DNA from: Gluconobacter oxydans
GTDB taxonomy: Bacteria; Pseudomonadota; Alphaproteobacteria; Acetobacterales; Acetobacteraceae
DNA: 64,000 nt
Assembly: GCF_006539685.1 (NCBI RefSeq)
Contig: NZ_BJNM01000002.1
Span: forward strand, 1 to 64,000
Reading direction: 5' to 3'
Shown: in pieces, positions 1 through 7,627 of the stretch
How positions within the stretch are numbered: position 1 is the first letter of the stretch
Layout: each line of letters opens with the position of its first letter
Made by a program: the position numbers and the translations under genes
The notes under the pieces: generated by a model
Database searches by the model: none
Seen by the model: only the letters and a program-made list of their open reading frames with translations
Told to the model about the DNA's origin: nothing

Positions 1-257
1 CCTCCAGGTGCAATGTTTCTTTCGGGCTTCCCTGAGTTTCTGTTGTCGATCCGGTTCCGAGAAATGCAGACATTTCTGATGCTACTCTGTTTTGAAGCTC
101 GGACAGGGGCGTGTTGGGGAGCGTTCTCAGGTCTGGTATTCGATTTTCGGTCCTACCGTTGGCTCTGAAAAATAATGCTCCCTCACGCCGTTCATCTGCT
201 AAGGAGTTCGGCAATAGGGAAAATGATCTCTGCTGATTTCAGGCTGATGCGATTTTT
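1..257. other. Upstream region without a recognisable gene
   Basis: No convincing gene is seen here. One forward frame is open from the window edge to about position 168, but its roughly 55-residue translation resembles no family I know and has no continuation. The stretch probably carries the promoter and leader of the NAD kinase gene that starts at 258; no clear -35/-10 pair stands out. Confidence 0.4.
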
Positions 258-1016
258 ATGAAAATTCATTTTGTTGCCTCTTCCACTGACAGCGCTCAAG
301 CTGCACTGGCCCGACTTTCACAGAAATATGGAAATGTGCGGCTTCACGAGGCGGATGCCGTTGTCTGTCTGGGGGGGGACGGTTTTATGCTCGAGGCCCT
401 GCACAAGGTTCTGGATAAAAGCATTGCCATTTACGGCATGAATTATGGAACGGTTGGGTTCTTGATGAATGCTGCTGATGAAGGAGATCTTTTACAGCGT
501 CTCGAAAATGCCCAGCCTTCGGTTTTGCATCCGTTGCACATGACTGCTACGACAGTGGTAGGGAAAGTCAAAAGTGCACTGGCATTCAATGACGTCTTTC
601 TTTTCCGTCAGACGCGGCAGACGTCCCGTATCCGGATAGAAATAGATGGCCGGTTGCGTCTTGAGGAACTGATCTGCGACGGAATAATCGTTTCCACGCC
701 GGCCGGCTCAACAGCTTATAACCTGTCCGCTCATGGACCTATTGTGCCTTTGAGCGCTAATATTCTTCCTCTTACACCGATTTCCGCTTTTCGGCCTCGG
801 CGTTGGCGGGGGGCTCTTCTGCCGTCGAGCGCAGTCGTGAAACTGACATTGCTTGATACCGAGAAAAGGGCGACAGCAGCGGTAGCGGATTTTACGGAAA
901 TCCGTGATGTGGCGGAGGTTGTCGTCCGGGAAGACCGCTCCCGGAAAGCCACGATCCTGTTCGATCCCGATCACGGTCTTTCAGAGCGGATCATTGCCGA
1001 ACAGTTCGTGGCATAG
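258..1016 (+). CDS. nadK: NAD kinase
   Basis: ATP-dependent (or polyphosphate-dependent) phosphorylation of NAD to NADP in the cytosol. The 252-residue product has the family signatures: GGDG at residues 39-42 in the phosphate-binding loop, the glycine-rich [11 protein letters not shown] stretch at 59-69, the conserved Asn-Asp pair at 111-112, and the [20 protein letters not shown] block at 141-160 that builds the NAD site. Length is normal for the short alphaproteobacterial form. The ATG at 258 begins directly with the first beta strand (MKIHFVAS). The gene converges on the 2-hydroxyacid dehydrogenase gene with only 3 nt between the stop codons. Function is confident from the motifs; substrate preference for ATP or polyphosphate cannot be read. 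Confidence 0.95.
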   Translation: MKIHFVASSTDSAQAALARLSQKYGNVRLHEADAVVCLGGDGFMLEALHKVLDKSIAIYGMNYGTVGFLMNAADEGDLLQRLENAQPSVLHPLHMTATTVVGKVKSALAFNDVFLFRQTRQTSRIRIEIDGRLRLEELICDGIIVSTPAGSTAYNLSAHGPIVPLSANILPLTPISAFRPRRWRGALLPSSAVVKLTLLDTEKRATAAVADFTEIRDVAEVVVREDRSRKATILFDPDHGLSERIIAEQFVA

Positions 1017-1019
1017 GTC

Positions 1020-1952
1020 TTAGATGACGGGTGTCAGCAGGGTTTTATCGGTGAAATAGGCAATCAGGTTGTCTACGACCAGATTAGCCATGGTCGTTCT
1101 GGTTTCGACTGTGGCCGACGCCTGATGGGCCTGCAGAACTGTGTTTGGCAGGCTTAGAAAAGCCGGATTGATATTGGGCTCGTTCTGGAAAACGTCCAGT
1201 CCGGCGCCAGCGATGCGTTTTTCCTGCAAGGCGCTCAGAAGTGCGGCCTCGTCCACCACTGTTCCTCGGGCGATATTGACCAGGAAACCGTCTTTGCCCA
1301 GAGCATCCAGGGTGTCTCTGTCGATCATGTTGGCGGATCGTGGACCGCCTGAGACCGCCAGGATCAGGACGTCGCACCAGGTTGCCAGCGCCTTCAGATC
1401 GGGCTCGAAATGGCAGGTGCTTTCAGGTCGGGCATGTGAGTTGAAGTAGGCCACCTCCATACCGAACGCCGAGACGCGTTTGGCAATCGCCTGGCCAATA
1501 TGTCCAAATCCTGCGATGCCCACTTTTTTCCGGGTCAGGCTTCGTCCGAGGGGAGCCGTGGCGGACGGCCATTTTCCAGCACGGACGAAGGCATCATTCG
1601 TTACGATGCTCCGCATCACTGCCATCATCAGCGCGACGGCCATGTCGGCCACGTCGTCCGTCAGGGTGTTCTGGGTGATTGCGACCCCGATGTTGCGGCG
1701 TCTTGCTTCATCCAGATTGATGCGGTCCGTCCCCACACCGTTGACGGAAATGACTTCAAGATTGGGCAGGGCGTCCATGATTTCAGAAGGAACCCCGGAC
1801 CCGCCACCTGTTGTGATCCCGCGGATGGCAGGAGCAATGTTCTTCAGGTTTTCCAGTGAGGTGTAGGGGTGGAGTGTAAACGATTTCTCTAGCCTTTCCT
1901 TCATGACCGGCACGAGGGGGTCAATCGTCAGAATGTCAGGTTTGGATGACAT
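1020..1952 (-). CDS. D-2-hydroxyacid dehydrogenase family protein (2-ketoaldonate/glyoxylate reductase type)
   Basis: NAD(P)H-dependent reduction of a 2-oxo acid to the D-2-hydroxy acid. With the start at 1952 the protein has 310 residues: a flavodoxin-like substrate domain, then a Rossmann domain with GFGHIG at 148-153, catalytic Arg 229 in NIARG, Glu 258 in NEP and the acid-base His 276. After the second Rossmann strand there is Asn-Ser-His-Ala-Arg rather than an acidic residue, which usually goes with NADPH preference (inference). The start is chosen because GGAGAG lies just upstream of ATG 1952; longer in-frame starts run into the phosphatase gene. It is third in a leftward operon after the carrier and the phosphatase. 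Gluconobacter has 2-ketogluconate reductases of this family; the exact substrate here is unknown. Confidence 0.85.
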   Translation of the reverse strand: MSSKPDILTIDPLVPVMKERLEKSFTLHPYTSLENLKNIAPAIRGITTGGGSGVPSEIMDALPNLEVISVNGVGTDRINLDEARRRNIGVAITQNTLTDDVADMAVALMMAVMRSIVTNDAFVRAGKWPSATAPLGRSLTRKKVGIAGFGHIGQAIAKRVSAFGMEVAYFNSHARPESTCHFEPDLKALATWCDVLILAVSGGPRSANMIDRDTLDALGKDGFLVNIARGTVVDEAALLSALQEKRIAGAGLDVFQNEPNINPAFLSLPNTVLQAHQASATVETRTTMANLVVDNLIAYFTDKTLLTPVI

Positions 1953-1989
1953 GAAACTCTCCATTTCTGTTCCGCTCAAGCTAGAAGCT

Positions 1990-2457
1990 TCAGGGGCGGG
2001 GACCAAGAACTGTTCTGGCAAGGGCGGCACAAGCGGCCTCGACGTCCTCCCATGTCGTGACGAACCCTTCATCCGGCCCGTAATAGGGGTCGATGACGTC
2101 CTGTCCGGTACGGGCGGGAATATGGTCCAGCATCAGGGAAAGGCGCGCTTTTGAGTGGTGAGGGCGCATCTGTCTGAGGATGGCGAGATGGGAACGGTCC
2201 ATCGCAATGATGTGGTCAAAGCGATCGAAGTCTTTTTCGGTGACCAGGCGTGCCCGAAGCGGTGACGCATCCAGACCCTGTCTGGAAGCGACGACGCGGG
2301 CACGGGGGTCAGGAGCCTCGCCGAGATTCCAGCGTCCGGTTGCCGCAGAGTCGATATCGAGGGTCAGGCCGCGAAGGCTGGCTTCGCGGCGCATGGCCAG
2401 TTCGGCCAGAGGTGAGCGGCAGATATTGCCCGTACACACAAAAAGAAAACTGGTCAT
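1990..2457 (-). CDS. Low-molecular-weight protein tyrosine phosphatase
   Basis: Cytosolic cysteine-dependent phosphatase of 155 residues, the normal size of the family. The P-loop CTGNICRS occupies residues 8-15 (nucleophile Cys 8, phosphate-binding Arg 14), and the general-acid DPY motif is at 123-125. The ATG at 2457 overlaps the stop of the upstream carrier gene in an ATGA arrangement, so translational coupling is likely, and it sits about 37 nt before the dehydrogenase gene. No cognate tyrosine kinase or exopolysaccharide genes are in the window, so the substrate cannot be inferred; family members act on phosphotyrosine of BY-kinases or have housekeeping roles. Confidence 0.92.
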   Translation of the reverse strand: MTSFLFVCTGNICRSPLAELAMRREASLRGLTLDIDSAATGRWNLGEAPDPRARVVASRQGLDASPLRARLVTEKDFDRFDHIIAMDRSHLAILRQMRPHHSKARLSLMLDHIPARTGQDVIDPYYGPDEGFVTTWEDVEAACAALARTVLGPRP

Positions 2458-3434
2458 GCACCTGTCAGCCAAATGAAAAATGCCATCGTGAAGATTGAAC
2501 TTAACGTTCCAAAGAACAGAACGGATGCAATTTCACGTTCCAGCACATGATAGCGCATGGCAAGGATGACGTTGATCGACGCACTGGGGATCGCCATCGT
2601 CAGGATGCTCTCCTGAAGTGCGGGCAGGGGAAGATGCCACAGACGGGCCAGCGCATAGATGATTCCGGGAATAATGACATTCCGAACGCTGACGATCACG
2701 CCGACCAGAGGGCTGAATTTCACCTGGCGCGTGAAGAGCACCACGCCTGATGCGAACAACGCCGCGCCACCTGTTGTGCGGCCGAGCAGCTGAAGTGAGC
2801 CCTTCAGAAACTGTGGCAGGAAGGCGCCGGCACTGACCAGGACAAGCGCCATCATCGGAACCCAGACGACCGGCTCCCGGCAGGAATGCATCAGATGCCC
2901 GAAAAGTTCGCGGAGTTCGTTCCGGGTTTCCCCTTCAGTCTCGACCCGATGGCGGGTGCCGCGGTCATGTCCCATCAGGATCAGGGTGATGGGAAGTTGA
3001 ACCAGATTCATGGCCAGGGACGCGATTGAAATCGGCACCGAACTGGCTGGCCCAAAGATCTGTCCCAGGACAGGAATACCGATGAAGGGAACGGAGGGGC
3101 CCGTGATGGTCATCGCGATCAGGGCCGCTTCGCCCAGACGGCGTTTAAGCAGTGCGCGAAGAATGGCGAAGATCAGGCCATAGCCGCCGATCATGGCCAG
3201 CAGGATCAGAGCCGCCACTGGCCCCGCTGCCAGAACCTGGTTGCGGGGCGTACTGAGAATGGATGCCAGCAGTTCCAGCGGAAGCGCGTAGAGCATGACC
3301 AGACGTGTCAGAACACCAGCCTGCTGGGCATCGAAATCCTTTCGGTATGCCGCGAAATATCCAAATCCCAGCGTTACGAGAATCGGGAGAATGGACTGAA
3401 CGATCGTCAGCAGCAGGGCAGGCGAATTCGTCAT
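2454..3434 (-). CDS. AEC family (auxin efflux carrier-like) transporter
   Basis: Inner-membrane carrier of 326 residues with about ten hydrophobic segments. It starts with a helix around residues 9-28 and continues through the GPSVPFIGIPVLGQIFGP segment and a C-terminal helix rich in small residues (IPSASINVILAMRYH), a layout typical of bacterial AEC or malonate-type carriers. It heads the leftward operon with the phosphatase (4-nt overlap) and the 2-hydroxyacid dehydrogenase, which suggests a carboxylate or keto-acid substrate, but that is only inference from context. Transport direction and substrate cannot be decided from sequence. Confidence 0.85.
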   Translation of the reverse strand: MTNSPALLLTIVQSILPILVTLGFGYFAAYRKDFDAQQAGVLTRLVMLYALPLELLASILSTPRNQVLAAGPVAALILLAMIGGYGLIFAILRALLKRRLGEAALIAMTITGPSVPFIGIPVLGQIFGPASSVPISIASLAMNLVQLPITLILMGHDRGTRHRVETEGETRNELRELFGHLMHSCREPVVWVPMMALVLVSAGAFLPQFLKGSLQLLGRTTGGAALFASGVVLFTRQVKFSPLVGVIVSVRNVIIPGIIYALARLWHLPLPALQESILTMAIPSASINVILAMRYHVLEREIASVLFFGTLSSIFTMAFFIWLTGA

Positions 3435-3594
3435 CGATGATCCATGTCAGAAAATCCGGTCAGGAAAGGATCACCTTTCGTAACGGTCGCTCCAACATTC
3501 GTCTATCCCCATGGCAGATGACAGTTGACCGGAGCCGCGGAGAATGGCTTTGTGGAGTGATCTTGTCCTCTTTTAATCGGTGCCAGATCACGTG

Positions 3595-3906
3595 ATGCAA
3601 TCCATACTCGATACGTTGTGGGGTCTGATCCTCGGACTGCTGGGCGTGGTTGTGGCCGGTGTGGCGATCATCGAGGTCATGGCCCGCACCGTCCTGGCCA
3701 GTTTCGGGATACAGGGAAACTCACAGACGGTGCTGCTGTTCCTGCTTCTGGGAGCACTGATCGTGGCGTCGTTCAGGATTTTCGGACGGCTGTTTGCCGT
3801 GCTGCTGGTCGCGGCTTTTTCCGTCTATTTCATGCATGTCGTCTTCGGGTTCCTGAGCGACGCGCTCATCCCGGTTCAGACATCGGGCGGCACGACCGAT
3901 GTCTGA
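3595..3906 (+). CDS. Small hydrophobic membrane protein of unknown function
   Basis: A 103-residue protein with three likely transmembrane helices, around residues 5-28, 42-60 and 62-86 (counted from ATG 3595), and a short polar tail ending in TSGGTTDV. A GTG at 3580 would add five residues (MPDHV). I do not recognise a characterised family. It lies alone between the divergent carrier operon and the convergent acetyl-CoA synthetase gene. Codon use and hydrophobic periodicity make it a real gene rather than a shadow frame, but function is unknown. Confidence 0.6.
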   Translation: MQSILDTLWGLILGLLGVVVAGVAIIEVMARTVLASFGIQGNSQTVLLFLLLGALIVASFRIFGRLFAVLLVAAFSVYFMHVVFGFLSDALIPVQTSGGTTDV

Positions 3907-3909
3907 ACC

Positions 3910-3925
3910 CTGTCAGGGCTGACAG
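3910..3925. terminator. Short inverted repeat between convergent genes
   Basis: CTGTCAG at 3910-3916 and CTGACAG at 3919-3925 form a near-perfect palindrome between the ends of the small membrane protein gene and acs. There is no T-run, so action as a terminator is uncertain. Confidence 0.3.
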
Positions 3926-3926
3926 A

Positions 3927-5834
3927 TCAGCTTTTCGGCACCTGGATCAGCGCGATCAGCGTTGCGACGATCTCAGGATCGGCGAGGGTGGAGAGATCAC
4001 CAAATCCTTCGGTCTCTCCGCACGCAATCTTGCGAAGCAGGCGGCGAACGCTTTTCCCCGAACGGGTCTTGGGAAGGTCCGGCACGACATGGATGCGCTC
4101 CGGCGCCGCATAGCGGCCCACTTTTGACGTGATGGCCTTGGCCGCCCGGATGTGAAGATCTTCGGGCGCGTTATCGCGCGGGACGAGATAGACGACGATT
4201 CCCTGTCCCTTGAGGTCGTGGGGAACGCCGATCGCCGCACTTTCCGCGATAGCCAGTTCAGTCGCCAGAGCGTCTTCGATCTCGGCAGATCCGATCCGGT
4301 GTCCGGAGACGTTGATCACGTCGTCAACGCGTCCGGTGATCCAGTAATACCCGTCCTCGTCACGCCGCGCGCCGTCACCGGTGAAATAGTAGCCGGGATA
4401 GGACTGAAGATAGGTGCGCTCGAAAAGGGCCGCATCATTCCAGATCGTGAGCGCTCGGCCGGGCCAGGAACCTCTGAGGCAGAGCACACCTTCCGTTGCG
4501 CCTTCTTTCGGAGCGCCGCGTTCGTCCAGAAGAACCGGATGGACACCGGGCAGGGGGAGCGTGGCGGAAGCCGGTTTCTCCCGGACGGCGCCCGGAACGG
4601 GCGAAATCATGATCCCACCGCTTTCCGTCTGCCACCAGGTATCGACGAAAGCGCAGCGGCCGCCCCCGACATGATCATTGAACCAGGACCAGGCTTCCTG
4701 GCTGATAGGCTCGCCGACAGTCCCCAGAACGCGCAGCGAGGAGAGGTCATGACGCTGCACAACCTCATCGCCTTCGCGCATGAGAGCGCGGATTGCGGTA
4801 GGAGACGTATAGAACGTCGTGACCTTGTGGTCCTGAATGACGCTCCACCAGCGGCCTGGTCCCGGATAGGACGGCATGCCTTCGAACAGCAGAATCGTCC
4901 CGCCATTCAGCAGGGGGCCGTAAACGCCATAGGTATGGCCGGTGATCCAGCCGATATCGGCCGTGCACCAGAAGATGTCGCCTTCCTGATGATCGAAAAC
5001 CAGTTCATGGGTGTAGGATGCCCAGACCAGATAGCCGCCCGTGCCATGTACGATCCCCTTGGGCTTTCCGGTACTGCCCGATGTGTACAGCAGGAACAGC
5101 GGGGCGGAGGCCGGCATGTCCTGCGCAGCGCAGTCGGCCGATGCCGCGTCCAGAAGGGGGGTCAGCCACAGGTCCCGTCCCGCCGTCAGATCAACGTCGT
5201 CCTGCGTCACGCTCACGACCAGAACATGCCTGACGGCGAGAGCTTCCGGACGGAGGTCCAGAGCGGCGTCCAGCGTCGTCTTGAAGGGGATCCGCTTGGG
5301 ACCGCGGCGTCCCATATTGGCGGTAATGACCAGCACTGCGCCACTGTCAGACAGCCGGTCGGCGATCGCTTCCGGAGAAAACCCGCCGAAAAGAACCACG
5401 TGGATGGCTCCGATCCGCGCGCAGGCAAGCATGGCGATCAGGCCTTCAGGCACGGACGGCAGGTGAATGGCAACCCGGTCCCCGGTCTGCACGCCCTGCT
5501 CACGCAGCACGTTCGCCATGCGGCAGACGCGCTCGTGGAGTGTCCGGTAGGTGAAGGTCACAACCCGGTCGGTCTCTTCGGCCTGCCAGACAAGGGCGTT
5601 CTGATCGCCGCGCGTCTCAAGATGCCGGTCCAGGCAGTTGACGCTCGCATTGAGCACCCCACCCGGAAACCAGCCGCGTTCGGTGCAATGAGCCTGACCG
5701 GGCGTGGTGCTCCAGTTCAGCCGTCTGCTCTCACGCTCCCAGTAATGTTCAGGCGCGACAGTGGCCTGCTCCACCAGATGGCCATAGTCCGCCGGAGTCA
5801 GGCGGAATGTATGAGGTTGGGAGGAAAGAGACAT
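3927..5834 (-). CDS. acs: Acetyl-CoA synthetase (AMP-forming)
   Basis: Converts acetate, ATP and CoA to acetyl-CoA, AMP and PPi. The 635-residue adenylate-forming enzyme shows the P-loop YTSGSTGKPKG at 250-260, the WWQTESGG block at 400-407, FTGDGAR at 484-490, the hinge region VDDVINVSGHRIGSAEIE at 503-520 and the A10 motif PKTRSGK ending in Lys 594, the residue acylated by Pat-type acetyltransferases in other Acs proteins. The Trp of WWQTE that narrows the acyl pocket argues for acetate over longer acids, but propionate use cannot be excluded. The leader side is a 116-bp gap after holA, so it probably has its own promoter. In an acetic acid bacterium the enzyme would scavenge acetate after sugar or ethanol is exhausted (inference). 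Confidence 0.9.
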   Translation of the reverse strand: MSLSSQPHTFRLTPADYGHLVEQATVAPEHYWERESRRLNWSTTPGQAHCTERGWFPGGVLNASVNCLDRHLETRGDQNALVWQAEETDRVVTFTYRTLHERVCRMANVLREQGVQTGDRVAIHLPSVPEGLIAMLACARIGAIHVVLFGGFSPEAIADRLSDSGAVLVITANMGRRGPKRIPFKTTLDAALDLRPEALAVRHVLVVSVTQDDVDLTAGRDLWLTPLLDAASADCAAQDMPASAPLFLLYTSGSTGKPKGIVHGTGGYLVWASYTHELVFDHQEGDIFWCTADIGWITGHTYGVYGPLLNGGTILLFEGMPSYPGPGRWWSVIQDHKVTTFYTSPTAIRALMREGDEVVQRHDLSSLRVLGTVGEPISQEAWSWFNDHVGGGRCAFVDTWWQTESGGIMISPVPGAVREKPASATLPLPGVHPVLLDERGAPKEGATEGVLCLRGSWPGRALTIWNDAALFERTYLQSYPGYYFTGDGARRDEDGYYWITGRVDDVINVSGHRIGSAEIEDALATELAIAESAAIGVPHDLKGQGIVVYLVPRDNAPEDLHIRAAKAITSKVGRYAAPERIHVVPDLPKTRSGKSVRRLLRKIACGETEGFGDLSTLADPEIVATLIALIQVPKS

Positions 5835-5950
5835 GGACCTGAAACCTTACGCACGAAAGACGAACGCCATATAGCGGGCGCATCGTTATATTTGGCTTGC
5901 AGGATCGGAAATAGAGGAAAATTACTCATCCCCATTCTTGCCCGACTGGT

Positions 5951-6955
5951 TCAGCCCTTCCTGACGGTGCACAGAGAGGCGATGTGCCGCCTGCACAACG
6001 CCATGTCGGGGGATGCGCTCTGCTTGCAGGCCAGTTCGAACGCCTGCGTTTCCCTAGCCGCTGTGCTCAGGGCCGCAAGAGGCCACCGGTCAAGCGCCTG
6101 ATTGAAAGCCGCCGTTCGTTTGAAGAACACGGGCGGTTTGAGAGCCTTCATGGACTCGGCCCGTCCCTGACCATCCTGCACGCCCTGCGCAACCTTCTGA
6201 AGCCGCACCAGAACGCCCAGAACGGTGCGTGCGACTGCCACGGGGTTGGCACCATCGGCCAGCGCCCGTTCAAGAGCCTGATCGGCCATCATGCGGTTTC
6301 CGCACAGTGCGGAAAAAGCGGCATCTTCCAGGGAATTGCCGCCTGCATCGCCGACACAGTCCTGAACGGCCTGCAGATCGAGACGGCCATTTTCGCCCGC
6401 ATACAGAACAAGTTTCTCGATTTCGCCGCGTACGCCACTGCGGTCGGAGCCAAGCACGCCCGTCAGCCAGATCAGGGCATCGCGGTCGATTGTCACACCG
6501 GCCTGACCGAGAGCATCCGTCACGGTCTGGGAGAGGGCGCGTCCTTCTTCGGGATAACAGGCGATGGACGCGACCTGCTTGTGGGCTTCGGCGAGCGCAC
6601 GCAGTTTCGAGCGCGCCGTAATCCCAGGCGCCTCGATAACGATCAGGGTTTCCGTGTCGGTTTCAAGTACCCGCTTGAACAGGGGGGCCAGGCTGTCCTG
6701 CCCCTCACGCACCCAGACCACCCGTCGGCCGCCGATCAGGGAAAGCGCCGTGGCCTCTTCTTCAAGCCGGTCCTGTGTCTCCCGATCCAGTTGCGCCACC
6801 TGGAAGGGATCATCCGTCGTCCCGGCCACCAGCCTGACCGCCTGCGCGGCACGCTCACGAATAAGACCCGTATCTTCGCCATGAAGCACGATGGCCCGCC
6901 AGGACCCGGCATCGGCCAGTGTCCGACTGATGCTTCGTGCGTCGATCTTCACCAC
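5951..6955 (-). CDS. holA: DNA polymerase III subunit delta
   Basis: Clamp-loader delta subunit that opens the beta sliding clamp. The 334-residue protein fits the HolA family: an N-terminal AAA+-like domain beginning MVKIDARSISRTL and containing the typical VLHGEDTGLIRERA strand-loop, a degenerate P-loop region, and the GSDRSGVRGEIEKLVLYAG segment of domain II near residues 170-190. It is the last gene of the leftward leuS-lptE-holA operon: its ATG directly abuts the lptE stop. The lptE-holA pairing after leuS is widely conserved in proteobacteria, which supports the call despite the weak conservation of this family. Confidence 0.88.
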   Translation of the reverse strand: MVKIDARSISRTLADAGSWRAIVLHGEDTGLIRERAAQAVRLVAGTTDDPFQVAQLDRETQDRLEEEATALSLIGGRRVVWVREGQDSLAPLFKRVLETDTETLIVIEAPGITARSKLRALAEAHKQVASIACYPEEGRALSQTVTDALGQAGVTIDRDALIWLTGVLGSDRSGVRGEIEKLVLYAGENGRLDLQAVQDCVGDAGGNSLEDAAFSALCGNRMMADQALERALADGANPVAVARTVLGVLVRLQKVAQGVQDGQGRAESMKALKPPVFFKRTAAFNQALDRWPLAALSTAARETQAFELACKQSASPDMALCRRHIASLCTVRKG

Positions 6956-7627
6956 TTACTGCGCAGACGTGCTGGTCGTGCTTCTGGACAGACGCCCCGT
7001 TGCGGAAGCCGGGAAGCCATCGACACCCGTCCGGTCGGTGGCGGCATTGCCGTTGTCATCCGGCATGCGGTCCGTGTTCAGATAGCGCGGCAGTTCATCC
7101 GGCGCGGCTTTCTCGGGCATGTTGTGATTGCGGAACCAGATCGCGATCTGCTGCGTCATGGTCTGCGCCAGCGTGTCCGAGACGCGCGCCTGAAGCGTTT
7201 CATCATTCAGCGTCTGGGCGAAATACTGCTCGAACGTGGTGTTGAAACCGTCCAGCGTCGTCGCATCCCCCTGCGCCAGCAGGCGCGGATTCTGCTCGAC
7301 CGTGATGAGCATCCAGTGTGCCGACCCCGTGCTCCGGGTGCGGCCGGACGTATTGTCCTGATGGATGTCGACCGCTTCCTCATTCATGCCGGAAGAGACT
7401 TTCAGCATGTATTTATGAGGATCTTCCGGCCCGGCGCCAGCCAGGTTTTTCTGCAGGGCCAGACGGAGTTCCTGGCCATAACGCCCCGGAATGTTGTCCA
7501 CATAAATCTGTGCCAACTCTTCCGACATGTCGGTTTTCGGGGTCAGCTTTCCATAGAGGGGGGAAAAACCACACCCCCCCAGCATAAGGAAAGCCGTGAG
7601 CAGAAAGGCGCCGCGCCGGTCAGACAT
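6956..7627 (-). CDS. lptE: LPS-assembly lipoprotein LptE
   Basis: Outer-membrane lipoprotein that plugs the LptD barrel in lipopolysaccharide export. The 223-residue precursor has a short basic start, a hydrophobic stretch and a lipobox L-G-G-C with the lipidated Cys at 19, followed by GFSPLYG, a motif shared by alphaproteobacterial LptE proteins. The C-terminal 50 residues (Thr/Ser/Ala-rich after the helix QIAIWFRNHN) look unstructured. It starts at the leuS stop and ends at the holA start, so the three are co-translated. LptD is not in the window. Confidence 0.85.
   Translation of the reverse strand: MSDRRGAFLLTAFLMLGGCGFSPLYGKLTPKTDMSEELAQIYVDNIPGRYGQELRLALQKNLAGAGPEDPHKYMLKVSSGMNEEAVDIHQDNTSGRTRSTGSAHWMLITVEQNPRLLAQGDATTLDGFNTTFEQYFAQTLNDETLQARVSDTLAQTMTQQIAIWFRNHNMPEKAAPDELPRYLNTDRMPDDNGNAATDRTGVDGFPASATGRLSRSTTSTSAQ

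Noticed and set aside
1-168. Open frame from the left window edge
   Set aside because: Only about 55 codons, no recognisable family and no supporting features; could be the tail of a gene but cannot be supported.
4152-6101. Rightward 649-codon frame opposite acs
   Set aside because: The reverse strand encodes a complete acetyl-CoA synthetase with all motifs; this frame has no recognisable domain.
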